NCBI RefSeq assembly: GCF_001613005.1
Contig: NZ_BDBN01000009.1
Location: 1 to 64,000, forward strand
Length of the DNA stretch: 64,000 nt
Reading direction: 5' to 3'
Source of the DNA: Nocardia nova NBRC 15556
GTDB taxonomy: Bacteria > Actinomycetota > Actinomycetes > Mycobacteriales > Mycobacteriaceae
The notes below the pieces were generated by a model. It saw nothing but the letters and a program-made list of their open reading frames with translations. It made no database searches and was not told the DNA's origin. The translations under genes were made by a program, and so were the position numbers. Positions within the stretch are counted from its first letter, which is position 1, and every line of letters begins with the position of its first letter. Of this stretch, positions 46,250-55,018 are shown piece after piece.

Positions 46250-46837
46250 ATGGTGAGCCGCAAAGTGTGCCTCGCGCAGGAACCGGAGGCGGACAAGCTG
46301 TTGTCGGAGGACGACTTCGCCCTCTTGACCGGGATGCTGCTGGATCAGCAGTTTCCCCTCGAACACGCTTTCCGCGGTCCGAAGAAGATCGCCGACCGCA
46401 TGAACGGTTTCGATATCCACCGGATCGCCGAGGCCGATCCGGAGGAATTCGAGGAATTGGGCGCGACCCCGCCCGCCATTCACCGCTACGGCCGGTCGAT
46501 GGCCCGGCGCACCCAGGAACTGGCCCGATACGTCGTCGAACACTACGACGGCACCACCTCCGAGATCTGGACCCGCGACGATCCCGACGGCAAGGAAGTG
46601 CTGCGCCGGCTGAAGGAGCTGCCCGGCTACGGGGACCAGAAGGCACGCATTTTCCTGGCGTTGCTCGGCAAACAACTCGGTGTGCGCCCGGCGGGGTGGG
46701 AGAAGGCGGCCGGCGCCTACTCGGAGCCGAATTCGCGCCGCTCCGCTGCCGATATCGTCGACAACGAGTCACTGCTCGAGGTGCGGGCCTTCAAGAAGCA
46801 GATGAAGGCCGCCGCGAAGGAAGCCAAGGCGAAATAG
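46250..46837 (+). CDS. HhH-GPD family base-excision repair-like protein
   Basis: 195 aa. Resembles a small actinobacterial group of HhH-GPD glycosylase-like proteins: TGMLLDQQFPLEHAF near the N-terminus and a helix-hairpin-helix LKELPGYGDQKARIFLALLG (about 124-143). The catalytic Asp expected downstream is not obvious, so enzymatic activity is uncertain. Lys/Ala-rich C-terminal tail (about 178-195). ATG 46250 with CATGAT 6 nt upstream. Confidence 0.85.
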   Translation: MVSRKVCLAQEPEADKLLSEDDFALLTGMLLDQQFPLEHAFRGPKKIADRMNGFDIHRIAEADPEEFEELGATPPAIHRYGRSMARRTQELARYVVEHYDGTTSEIWTRDDPDGKEVLRRLKELPGYGDQKARIFLALLGKQLGVRPAGWEKAAGAYSEPNSRRSAADIVDNESLLEVRAFKKQMKAAAKEAKAK

Positions 46838-46858
46838 CCCGCGCCTGCGGCGATCCGG

Positions 46859-47614
46859 CTACTGCGCGGTGTAGCCGCCGTCGACCAGGTGGTAGCTCCC
46901 GGTGATGAACGTGGCCGCATCGCTGACCAGGAATGCGACCAGCCCCGCGACCTCCTCGGGTGTACCGAGCCTGCCCAGAGCGTGTTTCTGTGCCAGGAAG
47001 GCCTGTGTTTCCTCGTCGAGGTTGGCGCCGAGCAGCGGAGTGTGGATGAAGCCGGGCCCGACGGCGGTGACCCGCACGCCCTGGGCCGCGTATTCCAGGG
47101 CCGCGTTCTGGGTGAGGCCGAGCAGGCCGTGTTTGGCCGTCACGTACGCCGAGGAATTCGCGAATCCCACGCTGCCGAGGATCGACGCCATATTCACGAT
47201 GGCGCCGCCGCCGGCCGCCGCGACCGCCGGAAGCTGTTCGTGCAGTGCGTAGAACACGCCGTCGAGGTTCACCGACAAGACCTTGCGCCAGCCCTCCAGC
47301 GAATAGTCGCCGATCAGCGCGCTCTCCCCGCTGATACCGGCATTGTTGACCGCGATCCGCAGCGGTCCGAGTTCAGCGGCCGCCGCGACGCTGCGCTGGA
47401 CGGTCTCCGGATCGGAGGCGTCGCCGGCGAAGGCCGCCGCCTGTCCGCCCGCCCCGCGAATTTCCTCGACCACCGTATGCGCGTTGTCCTCGTCGAGATC
47501 GAACACCAGGACCGCGGCGCCGCTGCGCGCGAGTTCGTGCGCGACCGCACATCCGATCCCGGAACCGCCGCCACTGACTATTGCCGCACGGTTGCTTACG
47601 TCATAAACGGCCAT
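46859..47614 (-). CDS. SDR family NAD(P)-dependent oxidoreductase
   Basis: 251 aa classical short-chain dehydrogenase. SGGGSGIG cofactor loop, NNAG near residue 90, catalytic Ser (NMASILGS) and YVTAK (Tyr-Lys), and a C-terminal FITGSYHLVDGGYTAQ. Substrate unknown. ATG 47614 chosen because GGAGAGG sits about 10 nt upstream; a GTG 9 nt earlier is too close to that site. Confidence 0.92.
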   Translation of the reverse strand: MAVYDVSNRAAIVSGGGSGIGCAVAHELARSGAAVLVFDLDEDNAHTVVEEIRGAGGQAAAFAGDASDPETVQRSVAAAAELGPLRIAVNNAGISGESALIGDYSLEGWRKVLSVNLDGVFYALHEQLPAVAAAGGGAIVNMASILGSVGFANSSAYVTAKHGLLGLTQNAALEYAAQGVRVTAVGPGFIHTPLLGANLDEETQAFLAQKHALGRLGTPEEVAGLVAFLVSDAATFITGSYHLVDGGYTAQ

Positions 47615-47768
47615 GATCGACACCCTCTCCGAGACATCGGTTAGCTCATGTACGGGGTCCTGATCGCTCGACGCCGAGTGTAGCTACGAGTTAGCGGTTA
47701 TGGGGCGGGTGGTGCCGAATCGGTGCTGTCCGCACCGCGGCCGTGCGTACGCCGGACTGCGCGCCCGG

Positions 47769-48929
47769 TCAGCTGCTGCTCGCCGCCGCGGTGGCGAAAG
47801 GCGTTGTGGTGACGCGGGTTTCGCGATGGGCGGGCGGCTGCCACAGTCCGCGACGCTGCAGGATCGGCAGGACTCCCTCACCGAACCAGTACGCCTCCTC
47901 CACATGCGGATAACCGGAGAGAATGAACTGCGTGATGCCGAGGCGGGAGTACTCGATCAGCCGCTCGGCCACCTCTTCGTGCGAGCCGACCAGCGCCGTT
48001 CCCGCGCCGCCGCGCACCAGTCCGACACCCGCCCACAGGTTGGGCGCGATCTCGAGCCGATCGGTGTTGCCGCCGTGCAGTTCCAGCATGCGCCGCTGGC
48101 CCTCGGATTCGCTCTGCGCCAGATTCGCCTGCACCCGTTCGATATCCGCCGGATCGACCGCCGACAGCAACCGGTCCGCCTCGGCCCAGGCCTGTTCGGA
48201 AGTGTCGCGGGAGATGACGTGGATGCGCAGGCCGTAGTCGAGAATCCGCCCCTGATCGACCGCGAGGCGGCGGATCCACTCCAGCTTCTTGCTCACCGCG
48301 AACAGCGGCTCGCCCCAGGTGAGATACGTGTCGGCATAGCGGGCGGCCACGGGTCCGGCGGCGGCCGAGGAGCCACCGAAGAACACCGGCGGAATCGGAT
48401 CGGGCCGATTGTTCAGTTGCGCGTTGCGCACCTGCAGGTGCTTGCCCTCGAACGTCACCGGAGCACCGGACGCCCACAGCTCCCGCACGATGTGCAGGAA
48501 TTCGCCGGTGCGCTCGTACCGCTGTTCCTTGTCCAGGAAGTCGCCGTAGGCCTGCTGTTCGTGCGGTTCGCCGCCGGTCACGACGTTGAGGAGCAGACGT
48601 CCCCGCGAATGCCGCTGGAATGTTCCGGCCATCTGCGCGGCGAGCGTGGGACTCACCACCCCGGGGCGGAACGCGACCAGGAATTTGAGGGTTTCGGTGG
48701 TCTCCACCAGCATCGCCGTCGTCAGCCAGGCGTCCTCACACCATGCCCCCGTCGGCGTCAGCACCGCCTCGAAGCCGTTCTCCTCCGCGGCACCCGCGAT
48801 CTGATTCAGATAGCGCAGCGACGCCGGACGGTCGCCCGACATCGAGGTGCCGTGACCGCCCGCGACCAGATTGCGGGAATCGCCATAGGTGGGAAGAAAC
48901 CAGTGGAACGAAAGGCTCATTTCGGACAT
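47769..48929 (-). CDS. LLM-class flavin-dependent alkanesulfonate monooxygenase (SsuD-like)
   Basis: 386 aa. SsuD-type reduced-flavin enzyme releasing sulfite from sulfonates. Segments SFHWFLPTYGDSRN, KFLVAFRPGVVSPTLAAQMA, RLLLNVVTGGEP and GSHEEVAERLIEYSRLGI are typical. ATG 48929 is used (ATG 48920 is equally possible). No ssuABC transporter adjoins it, but a larger set of organosulfur-type flavin enzymes lies at 53.8-61 kb. Confidence 0.88.
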   Translation of the reverse strand: MSEMSLSFHWFLPTYGDSRNLVAGGHGTSMSGDRPASLRYLNQIAGAAEENGFEAVLTPTGAWCEDAWLTTAMLVETTETLKFLVAFRPGVVSPTLAAQMAGTFQRHSRGRLLLNVVTGGEPHEQQAYGDFLDKEQRYERTGEFLHIVRELWASGAPVTFEGKHLQVRNAQLNNRPDPIPPVFFGGSSAAAGPVAARYADTYLTWGEPLFAVSKKLEWIRRLAVDQGRILDYGLRIHVISRDTSEQAWAEADRLLSAVDPADIERVQANLAQSESEGQRRMLELHGGNTDRLEIAPNLWAGVGLVRGGAGTALVGSHEEVAERLIEYSRLGITQFILSGYPHVEEAYWFGEGVLPILQRRGLWQPPAHRETRVTTTPFATAAASSS

Positions 48930-49094
48930 GATGGCCGACGACCGGAAGTGAGTCACCGGTTGTAATCGGGCTGGTTCTTAATCTGGCCCATCCGCATCGA
49001 ACGCCCGCAAACTCCACCGATGCCGTGTGTCTGTGCCGGACACGGCAACCTGTGCTGCCGCGTGCCGGCAGTCGGAAAGTCGAGGAATCAAGCA

Positions 49095-49790
49095 GTGAAG
49101 ATGAGGAAATTCGCCGTGCTCACGGCGCTGGTCGCGACGACGTTGGGTGCGCTGGCGGGGACGGTTCAGGCCGCTCCGGCCGCCGACGACGGTGTGGTGA
49201 ACTACCAGGCGAGGTCCACCGAGAACGCGGCCGTCATTTCGACCGATGCCGGGTCGATGGATGTCGAGGACGGCGTATTCAAGATCAAGGCCGCCGATGG
49301 GACCACCGTCGCCGGAACGCAATTGACGTTCCGGGTCGACGATTTCGAGTTCCCGATCGCCGCCGATATCTCCGGTCGTACCGCGACGCTGACTCCGCAA
49401 TTCGATCTGCAGCATGCGGTCTACAAGCCGGTCGCGCTCCCGTTCGAGGACAGCGCGCCGTGGAAGACCCCGTATGAGCGCGAGGTCGCCGCCTTCACTC
49501 GTCTCAAGGACACCATCGCTACCGGCGCTGCCATCGGCACCGCGGCCGGTGGTATCGGCGGCGCGGTCATCGGCTGCATCGCCGGCGCTGCCCTCGGTGT
49601 CGTCGCCACCGGCGCGCTGGCCACCCTGTTCGGCCTCGGCCCGCTCGGCGGCTGTGTCGCGGGTGCCGCCGCCGTCGGCTTCCTGGGCGTGCTCGCCGGC
49701 CAGATCTTCGTGACCGCTCCGGTCGCCATCGCCGCCGTGATCCAGTACTTCTCCACCATCAACGAGCCGTTCAAGGCCCCGGCCAAATGA
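49095..49790 (+). CDS. Secreted Gly-rich protein, paralogue 1
   Basis: 231 aa. Sec signal peptide (about 1-28, ends VQAAPA), a beta-rich middle (GTQLTFRVDDFEFPIAADI; ATLTPQFDLQHAVYKPVALP), and a C-terminal hydrophobic Gly/Ala-zipper region (about 150-220) that could insert in a membrane. The next gene encodes a close paralogue and 61787-62407 a distant one. Family function unknown. GTG 49095 with GAGGAA upstream; the longer open frame from 49020 lacks a signal-like N-terminus. Confidence 0.88.
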   Translation: MKMRKFAVLTALVATTLGALAGTVQAAPAADDGVVNYQARSTENAAVISTDAGSMDVEDGVFKIKAADGTTVAGTQLTFRVDDFEFPIAADISGRTATLTPQFDLQHAVYKPVALPFEDSAPWKTPYEREVAAFTRLKDTIATGAAIGTAAGGIGGAVIGCIAGAALGVVATGALATLFGLGPLGGCVAGAAAVGFLGVLAGQIFVTAPVAIAAVIQYFSTINEPFKAPAK

Positions 49791-49846
49791 AGCGGTTACC
49801 GGCCCCACCCCTGAGCCGGTAATTATTTCAGCGGTCGAATTGAAGG

Positions 49847-49880
49847 ACCCCCGCACTTTCGAGTGCGGGGGTTCTTTTTT
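49847..49880 (+). terminator. Rho-independent terminator
   Basis: ACCCCCGCACT / AGTGCGGGGGT stem with a TTCG tetraloop, followed by TTCTTTTTT. Confidence 0.95.
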
Positions 49881-50018
49881 AATTTGTGAGATTCGATTTA
49901 TTTTTCCCTGTGGAGCTATTCGGATCGACCTGGTTATTAACCTCGTCGCTTTTTCGCATTCACCACAAACTGGATAAAGCCGATGCGGCCGAATGCAATG
50001 AGTGATGAGGGAAAAACA

Positions 50019-50738
50019 GTGAAGATGAGGAATTTTGCCGTGGTCGCGGCCACGGTGGCCGCCGCCGTCGGCGTGACGGCCGGCACCGTGAATGCCGCGC
50101 CCGACACGCCCGACGAAGGTGTCGTCAATTATCAGGCATCGACGAACGAGAAGTCGACGATCATATCCACCGACGCCGGTTCGCTGGATGTGGAAAATGG
50201 TGTCTTCAAGATCAAGGCCGCCAATGGGACGACTCTGGCCGGAACGCAATTGACGTTCCGGGTCGACGATTTCGAATTTCCGATCGCCGCCGATATCGCC
50301 GGTCGCACCGCCACCCTGACTCCGCAGTTCGATCTGCAGCACGCGGTCTACAAGCCGGTCGCGCTCCCGTTCGAGGACCAGGCGCCGTGGAAGACGCCCT
50401 ATGACCGGGAAGTAGCGGCGTGGACCCGCCTGACCAGCACCATCACCGCGGGCGCCACGATCGGCACGCTGGTCGGTGGCATCACCGGCGGAGCCGTGGG
50501 CTGCTTGCTCGGCGGTATCGCGGGTGCGACCGTCGCCGCGGCCGCGATCGTCGGACTGTTCGGCGCCTTCCTGCCGGCGGCCGTGATCGGCTGCTTCGGC
50601 GGCATCATCGCGGTCGGTGCGCTGGGCACGCTGGCGGGCCAGTTGCTGGTCACCGCACCGGTGGCGATCCTGGCTGTCGCCCAGTACTTCACCACCGTCA
50701 ATGCGCCGTTCAACCCTGCTCCGGCTCCGGCCAAGTAG
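50019..50738 (+). CDS. Secreted Gly-rich protein, paralogue 2
   Basis: 239 aa, very similar to the preceding gene through the beta-rich middle (the 17-residue stretch GTQLTFRVDDFEFPIAA is identical) but diverged in the C-terminal Gly/Ala hydrophobic region (about 150-225). Signal peptide about 1-27 ending VNAAPD. GTG 50019, 7 nt after GAGGGA. A terminator between the genes and an AT-rich upstream region suggest its own promoter. Confidence 0.88.
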   Translation: MKMRNFAVVAATVAAAVGVTAGTVNAAPDTPDEGVVNYQASTNEKSTIISTDAGSLDVENGVFKIKAANGTTLAGTQLTFRVDDFEFPIAADIAGRTATLTPQFDLQHAVYKPVALPFEDQAPWKTPYDREVAAWTRLTSTITAGATIGTLVGGITGGAVGCLLGGIAGATVAAAAIVGLFGAFLPAAVIGCFGGIIAVGALGTLAGQLLVTAPVAILAVAQYFTTVNAPFNPAPAPAK

Positions 50739-50762
50739 GGCAGAGCGGTATCCCGCCGGGTG

Positions 50763-50832
50763 CCCCGGGTCGATCGGCACCGACCCGGGGTACTCGGTTC
50801 TCGCGAAACACCCTGTAGTACAGGGTGTTTCG
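50763..50832. terminator. Two consecutive stem-loops between convergent genes
   Basis: CCCCGGGTCG / CGACCCGGGG (50763-50790), then a 29-bp palindrome at 50804-50832 with 14-bp perfect arms (CGAAACACCCTGTA and its complement) around one base. They lie between the secreted-protein gene and the convergent beta-lactamase gene and can serve both directions. Confidence 0.75.
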
Positions 50833-50838
50833 GCACAA

Positions 50839-51792
50839 TCAGCGTGGAACAGGGGTGCCGTCCAAGGTGGCGATCGCGATCGTGGCGGCACGGGCGATCG
50901 TCGCATTGTCGTATTCGGCGTCCGGCCGGTCGCGGGTGGACAGGATCGTCAGCACGATCGGCGCACGTCCCGGCGGCCACGCCACGGCGATGTCGTTGCG
51001 CGTTCCGTAGCTGCCCGCGCCGGTCTTGTCGCCGACCTGCCAGCCCGCCGGCACCCCGGCCCGGATCAGCGCACCGCCGGTGGTGTTGGCCCGCAGCAGT
51101 CCGGTGAGCACGTCGCGATCATCGGCGGCGACCGCCGGGTCGAGCACGTAGTGCCGCAGATCGGCGGCCAGCGCGCGCGGCGTACTGGTGTCGCGCTCGT
51201 CGCCGGGCAGGGCCTCGTTCAGCGTGGTCTCGGTGCGGTCCATCCGCGTGGTGGTATCGCCGATGGCGCGCAGCCGCTGCTGCAACCCCTGCGGGCCGCC
51301 GAGTTCGGCGAACATCAGATTGCCGGCGGTGTTGTCGCTGAACCGCACCGCGGCGTCCATGATCTCGCGCAGAGTCAGACCTTGGTCGACATGTTGTTCG
51401 GTGACCGGGGAATTGGGCAACAGATCGGCCCGGGTGTAGGTGATGCGACGGTCGAGTTCGGCGGGTGGGAGGGTGCTCAGCAGCGCTCCCGCGGCCAGCG
51501 CCTTGAACGTCGAGCAATACGGAAACCGCTCGTCCGAGCGATATTCCACGACCCGTCCGGTGCCGGTGTCGAGCGCGTATACGCCGAGCCGGCCGTGCAG
51601 GCGAGCCTCCAGATCGTGGAATTCGGCCAGCGATTCGGCGGCGAGTGGAACCGTCGATGTGGGCGCCGCGGTCGATACGGGCGCGCTCGATACGGGCGCG
51701 GCGCTTCGATCGGCACCGCAGGCGCTCAGCGGGATGAGCGTGGCAGCGGCCGCGAGCAGCACGGCCGAGCGGGTGAAGCGAGGGGGCATCAT
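50839..51792 (-). CDS. bla: Class A beta-lactamase, predicted lipoprotein
   Basis: 317 aa. Hydrolyses beta-lactams outside the membrane. Signal peptide with lipobox LSAC. All class A motifs: STFK (Ser70/Lys73), SDN (130 loop), ETTLN (Glu166/Asn170) and KTG (234-236, DKTGAGSYG). Comparable to the chromosomal Nocardia enzymes of the AST/FAR/BRA group. ATG 51792 (ATG 51789 directly follows), AAGGAA upstream. Divergent from a LysR gene, the AmpR-like arrangement for inducible expression. Confidence 0.95.
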   Translation of the reverse strand: MMPPRFTRSAVLLAAAATLIPLSACGADRSAAPVSSAPVSTAAPTSTVPLAAESLAEFHDLEARLHGRLGVYALDTGTGRVVEYRSDERFPYCSTFKALAAGALLSTLPPAELDRRITYTRADLLPNSPVTEQHVDQGLTLREIMDAAVRFSDNTAGNLMFAELGGPQGLQQRLRAIGDTTTRMDRTETTLNEALPGDERDTSTPRALAADLRHYVLDPAVAADDRDVLTGLLRANTTGGALIRAGVPAGWQVGDKTGAGSYGTRNDIAVAWPPGRAPIVLTILSTRDRPDAEYDNATIARAATIAIATLDGTPVPR

Positions 51793-51851
51793 ATGCGTTC
51801 CTTGTGGATGGATGGCTGTGAGCGCTCGCAGCAAGAGTGGCAGCCCTCGCG

Positions 51852-51889
51852 CATGCTGTCCAAGACACCTGTGGCGGTATCCATGCTGT
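51852..51889. promoter_or_regulatory. Repeated CATGCTGT sites in the bla/lysR intergenic region
   Basis: CATGCTGT occurs at 51852-51859 and again at 51882-51889, offset 30 bp (about three helical turns); ATGC and GCAT arms flank TGTTTCG at 51883-51897. Possible LysR-binding half-sites. TAGACT (51897-51902) is a -10 for the lysR gene, 8 nt before its GTG. Confidence 0.5.
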
Positions 51890-51910
51890 TTCGGCATAGA
51901 CTGCGCGATC

Positions 51911-52813
51911 GTGGACATGGTCGCCGCCTGCAAGGCGTTCGTCGCGGTGAGCGGGCTCGGTAGCTTCACCGCGGGTGCGGCCGCCGCGCAGATCCCGCAG
52001 TCGGTCGCGAGTCGCCGGATCGCGGCGCTGGAACGGCACTTCGGCGCGCGATTGCTCGAACGAACCTCGCGCACGGCCACATTGACCTCGTTCGGCCGCG
52101 ATATGCTGCCGTCGGCGCGGCGGCTGGTCGAGGCCGCCGAGGCTCTGGCCGAACATGCCGAGCGGGCCCGGCAACGCCCGTTCCGGTTGGCTCTGCCCGC
52201 CACCTGCGGGCCGGTGCCGCTGGCCGCGCTGATCGCCGAATGCCGCGCCGCGCAACTTCGGCTCGAACCGGAGCCGGCCGATCCGGCGCGGCGCGCGGAA
52301 CTCACCCGCACCCACGAGGTGCGTGCCGCGATCCTGGCTGTCCCCGCCGATCGCGGCGTCTGGCGCGTACCGCTGGGCCTGGCCGACACCACCGGCCCGC
52401 ACAGCGCGCCGATCTTTCTGGAAACCCTTCGGGTACTCCGCCTTTCGGGAGGGCAACGTCGGCGCGGCGTATGGATACAGCCGGAGGACGATGTGCCGCA
52501 CATCCGCGATCGGATCACCCGGCTGCGCGATTCGCTCGGCTTGCGCCCGGCTCAGGTGGAGGTCGCGCCGTCGCTGGTCACCGCGGTCGCCGAGGTACTC
52601 GACGGCACCGATCTGCTGTTGTGCTCGCCCGCCCAGGCCGCCGAACTGGGCCTGCACTGGCGGCCGATCGGGGAGGTGGAGCTCGCCCGGGGCTACGACA
52701 TCGCGGCCGGATCGCGCGAGGACGCGGAACGCGTGCGCGCCCTGGGCGCCGAACCGATCGGCCGCTGTCTCGGCGTGCCGGACAACGACGTCGCACGCGA
52801 CGAGCGGAGCTGA
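51911..52813 (+). CDS. LysR family regulator, probable regulator of bla
   Basis: 300 aa. N-terminal winged helix (about 1-65: [20 protein letters not shown], then [21 protein letters not shown]), then an effector domain. It recalls AmpR-type activators that sense cell-wall fragments, but the effector half is diverged. GTG 51911 with -10-like TAGACT 8 nt upstream (leaderless). Two bases separate its stop from the following serine-hydrolase gene, so they form an operon. Confidence 0.88.
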   Translation: MDMVAACKAFVAVSGLGSFTAGAAAAQIPQSVASRRIAALERHFGARLLERTSRTATLTSFGRDMLPSARRLVEAAEALAEHAERARQRPFRLALPATCGPVPLAALIAECRAAQLRLEPEPADPARRAELTRTHEVRAAILAVPADRGVWRVPLGLADTTGPHSAPIFLETLRVLRLSGGQRRRGVWIQPEDDVPHIRDRITRLRDSLGLRPAQVEVAPSLVTAVAEVLDGTDLLLCSPAQAAELGLHWRPIGEVELARGYDIAAGSREDAERVRALGAEPIGRCLGVPDNDVARDERS

Positions 52814-52815
52814 GC

Positions 52816-53724
52816 ATGGGCGTTTCGACCGCACTGCGCCGCGCGCGCACGGAACTGCACGACGCCGGACTGGACGGCTCGATTCTGGTGCGCGATCTCG
52901 ACACCGGCGACGAGCTGGGCCTCGACGCCGAACTGGAATTGCCGATCGCTTCGCTGGTGAAGGTGCCGCTCGTACTGGCGACGATGGAACGGGTGATGCG
53001 CGGCGAGATCGATCCGGCGGCTCCGATCCGGGTGCTGCCCGGCCGCAGCACGGTGGCCGGCCCGACCGGGTTGAGCAGATTTCGCCATCCGGCCACGGTC
53101 GCGGTCGAGGACCTGATGTATCTGAGCATCGCGATCAGCGACGGCGGGGCCACCGACGCCCTGTTCGAGCTGACTCCGCCCGCCGCGGTGACCGCCGAAC
53201 TGCGGCGCCTGGGCCACGAGGGCATCGCGGTGCGGCATCTGGCCGACGATCTGGTGCGGACCCCGGCCGAGCAGTTCGCCCCGGCCGACGGTCATCTCGC
53301 CCATGCCCTGGCCATCGAGGCCGCCACGGCCGGACGCGGACATCCGGTGACGCAACTCGACATCAGCCATGCCAACACCGGCACCGCACGAGCGTTCGTC
53401 GATCTGCTCGCCGAAGTGTGGCGGCCGGCGCGGGCCCACCGCGACGCCGCCGCGAGAGTGCGAGAGTTCCTGTCGGGCAACCTGTTACGTCAACGCCTCG
53501 CCCCCGATTTCAGCTCCGACGCCACCCGCTGGTCGTCGAAGACCGGCACGCTGCTGAATCTGCGGCACGAGGCGGGCGTAGCCGAACACGCCGACGGGCA
53601 AACCCTGGCCGTCGCCGTGCTGACCCGTTCGCGGGTACCCGCCGTGGTGCAGCCCGGCGCGGAGGCCGCGATGGCCACCGCCGCGCGGATCCTCCACGAC
53701 GAACTACGGATGCGCCCCTCCTGA
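52816..53724 (+). CDS. Cytoplasmic serine hydrolase of the beta-lactamase/PBP fold
   Basis: 302 aa, no signal peptide. Beta-lactamase-like motifs SLVK (SxxK, about 46-49), SDG (in place of SDN, about 109) and SKTGT; the Glu166 motif of class A enzymes is not found. Therefore probably not a beta-lactamase; perhaps a peptidase or ligand-sensing protein. Co-transcribed with a LysR regulator opposite bla. Confidence 0.85.
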   Translation: MGVSTALRRARTELHDAGLDGSILVRDLDTGDELGLDAELELPIASLVKVPLVLATMERVMRGEIDPAAPIRVLPGRSTVAGPTGLSRFRHPATVAVEDLMYLSIAISDGGATDALFELTPPAAVTAELRRLGHEGIAVRHLADDLVRTPAEQFAPADGHLAHALAIEAATAGRGHPVTQLDISHANTGTARAFVDLLAEVWRPARAHRDAAARVREFLSGNLLRQRLAPDFSSDATRWSSKTGTLLNLRHEAGVAEHADGQTLAVAVLTRSRVPAVVQPGAEAAMATAARILHDELRMRPS

Positions 53725-53797
53725 GCATGTGACGGATAGTTATGTTCCCGCTGCGTGTAACGGGTGAGCGAATCGCGTTGCCGGGTCATCGTCGGGT

Positions 53798-55018
53798 ATG
53801 GCCTCCACAGCACCGCAGCAGATCTCCGATCGCGACCTCGACGACATCTTCGGCCCCGTATTCGACCGCATCGCCGCCGGGGCGGTGGCGCGCGAGATCG
53901 ATCGCCGCTTGGCCTACGAGGAGGTCGACTGGCTGCGGCAAGCCGGATTCGGGGCGCTCCGGGTGCCGGCCGAATACGGCGGCTTCGGCGTCAGCGTGCG
54001 ACAGCTGTTCCGGCTGCTGATCGACCTCGCCGCCGCGGAATCCAATCTGCCGCAGGCACTTCGGGTGCACTTCTCGTTCGTCGAGGATCAGCTGCTGGCC
54101 GAGCCCGGTCCCGCGCGCGAGCACTGGCTGCGCGCGGCCGGCTCCGGTGTGCTGGTCGGTAACGCCATCACCGAACCGGGCGTCGGCGCGGTAGACCGCT
54201 ACCGCACCCGGCTGACTCGTGGCACCGACAACGACTGGCTGCTGAACGGCACCAAGTACTACAGCACCGGTTCGCTGTACGCCGACCATATTCTGGTGGC
54301 GGCAGACCGTGACGGGGAACGGGTGTCGGTGCTGGTCGACGCGAATGCCGACGGTGTGCGCCAGAGCGACGACTGGGACGGTTTCGGGCAGCGGCTGACC
54401 GCCAGCGGCACAACGGAATTCAACGATGTGCGGATCCCCGAAGAGCGGGTGCTCGGCCCGGGTTACGGCGCGCCCGGCCGTACCTACGCCACCTCGTATC
54501 TGCAGTTGGTGCAGTTGGCGGTGCTGGCCGGTATCGCCCAGCGGGCGGAATCCGACGTTCGGGCCTGGGTCGCCGACCGCACCCGCAGCTACAGCCATTC
54601 GGTCGCCGATCTACCCCGCCACGACCCGCTGGTACAGCAGGTGATCGGGAAGCTGTCGGCCGCGGCGTTCGGAGCGCGAGCCAGTGTGCTGGCCGTGGCC
54701 GACCTGCTGGACGGCGTGCTGGCCGCCGGAGCACAGGACGAGGCCGCGCTGGACGCGGTCGAATTGGCCTCGGCCCAGGCGCAACTCGGTGTGATCGACA
54801 CCGTCCTGACCGCCACCACCCAGCTGTTCGAGGTCGGTGGCGCCTCGATCACCTCCGAAGATCTGCGGCTGGACCGGCATTGGCGCAACGCCCGCACCAT
54901 CTCGGTGCACAATCCCGCGGTTCAGAAGGCGCGAGCCATCGGTGACCACCTGCTCAACGGATCCGAACTCCCGTACGCGTGGAGCGCGGGCAGCCGCGAG
55001 GGTCGGGTGCGGCGATGA
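53798..55018 (+). CDS. Acyl-CoA dehydrogenase-fold flavin monooxygenase (DszC/SfnB-like)
   Basis: 406 aa. ACAD fold with N-terminal helical part (1-120), a WLLNGTKYYSTGSLYADHILVAA beta segment, split across about 146-168, and a C-terminal helical domain ending LDRHWRNARTISVHNPA, the hallmark of the DszC/SfnB group that uses reduced FMN and oxygen on sulfur compounds. It overlaps the next gene by ATGA at 55015-55018. Confidence 0.88.
   Translation: MASTAPQQISDRDLDDIFGPVFDRIAAGAVAREIDRRLAYEEVDWLRQAGFGALRVPAEYGGFGVSVRQLFRLLIDLAAAESNLPQALRVHFSFVEDQLLAEPGPAREHWLRAAGSGVLVGNAITEPGVGAVDRYRTRLTRGTDNDWLLNGTKYYSTGSLYADHILVAADRDGERVSVLVDANADGVRQSDDWDGFGQRLTASGTTEFNDVRIPEERVLGPGYGAPGRTYATSYLQLVQLAVLAGIAQRAESDVRAWVADRTRSYSHSVADLPRHDPLVQQVIGKLSAAAFGARASVLAVADLLDGVLAAGAQDEAALDAVELASAQAQLGVIDTVLTATTQLFEVGGASITSEDLRLDRHWRNARTISVHNPAVQKARAIGDHLLNGSELPYAWSAGSREGRVRR

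Noticed and set aside
49020..49094. Cys-rich N-terminal extension (MPCVCAG...LCCR) ahead of the secreted protein, considered as a cysteine attenuator leader
   Set aside because: No stop separates it from the gene, and the signal peptide begins at GTG 49095 with its own ribosome binding site.
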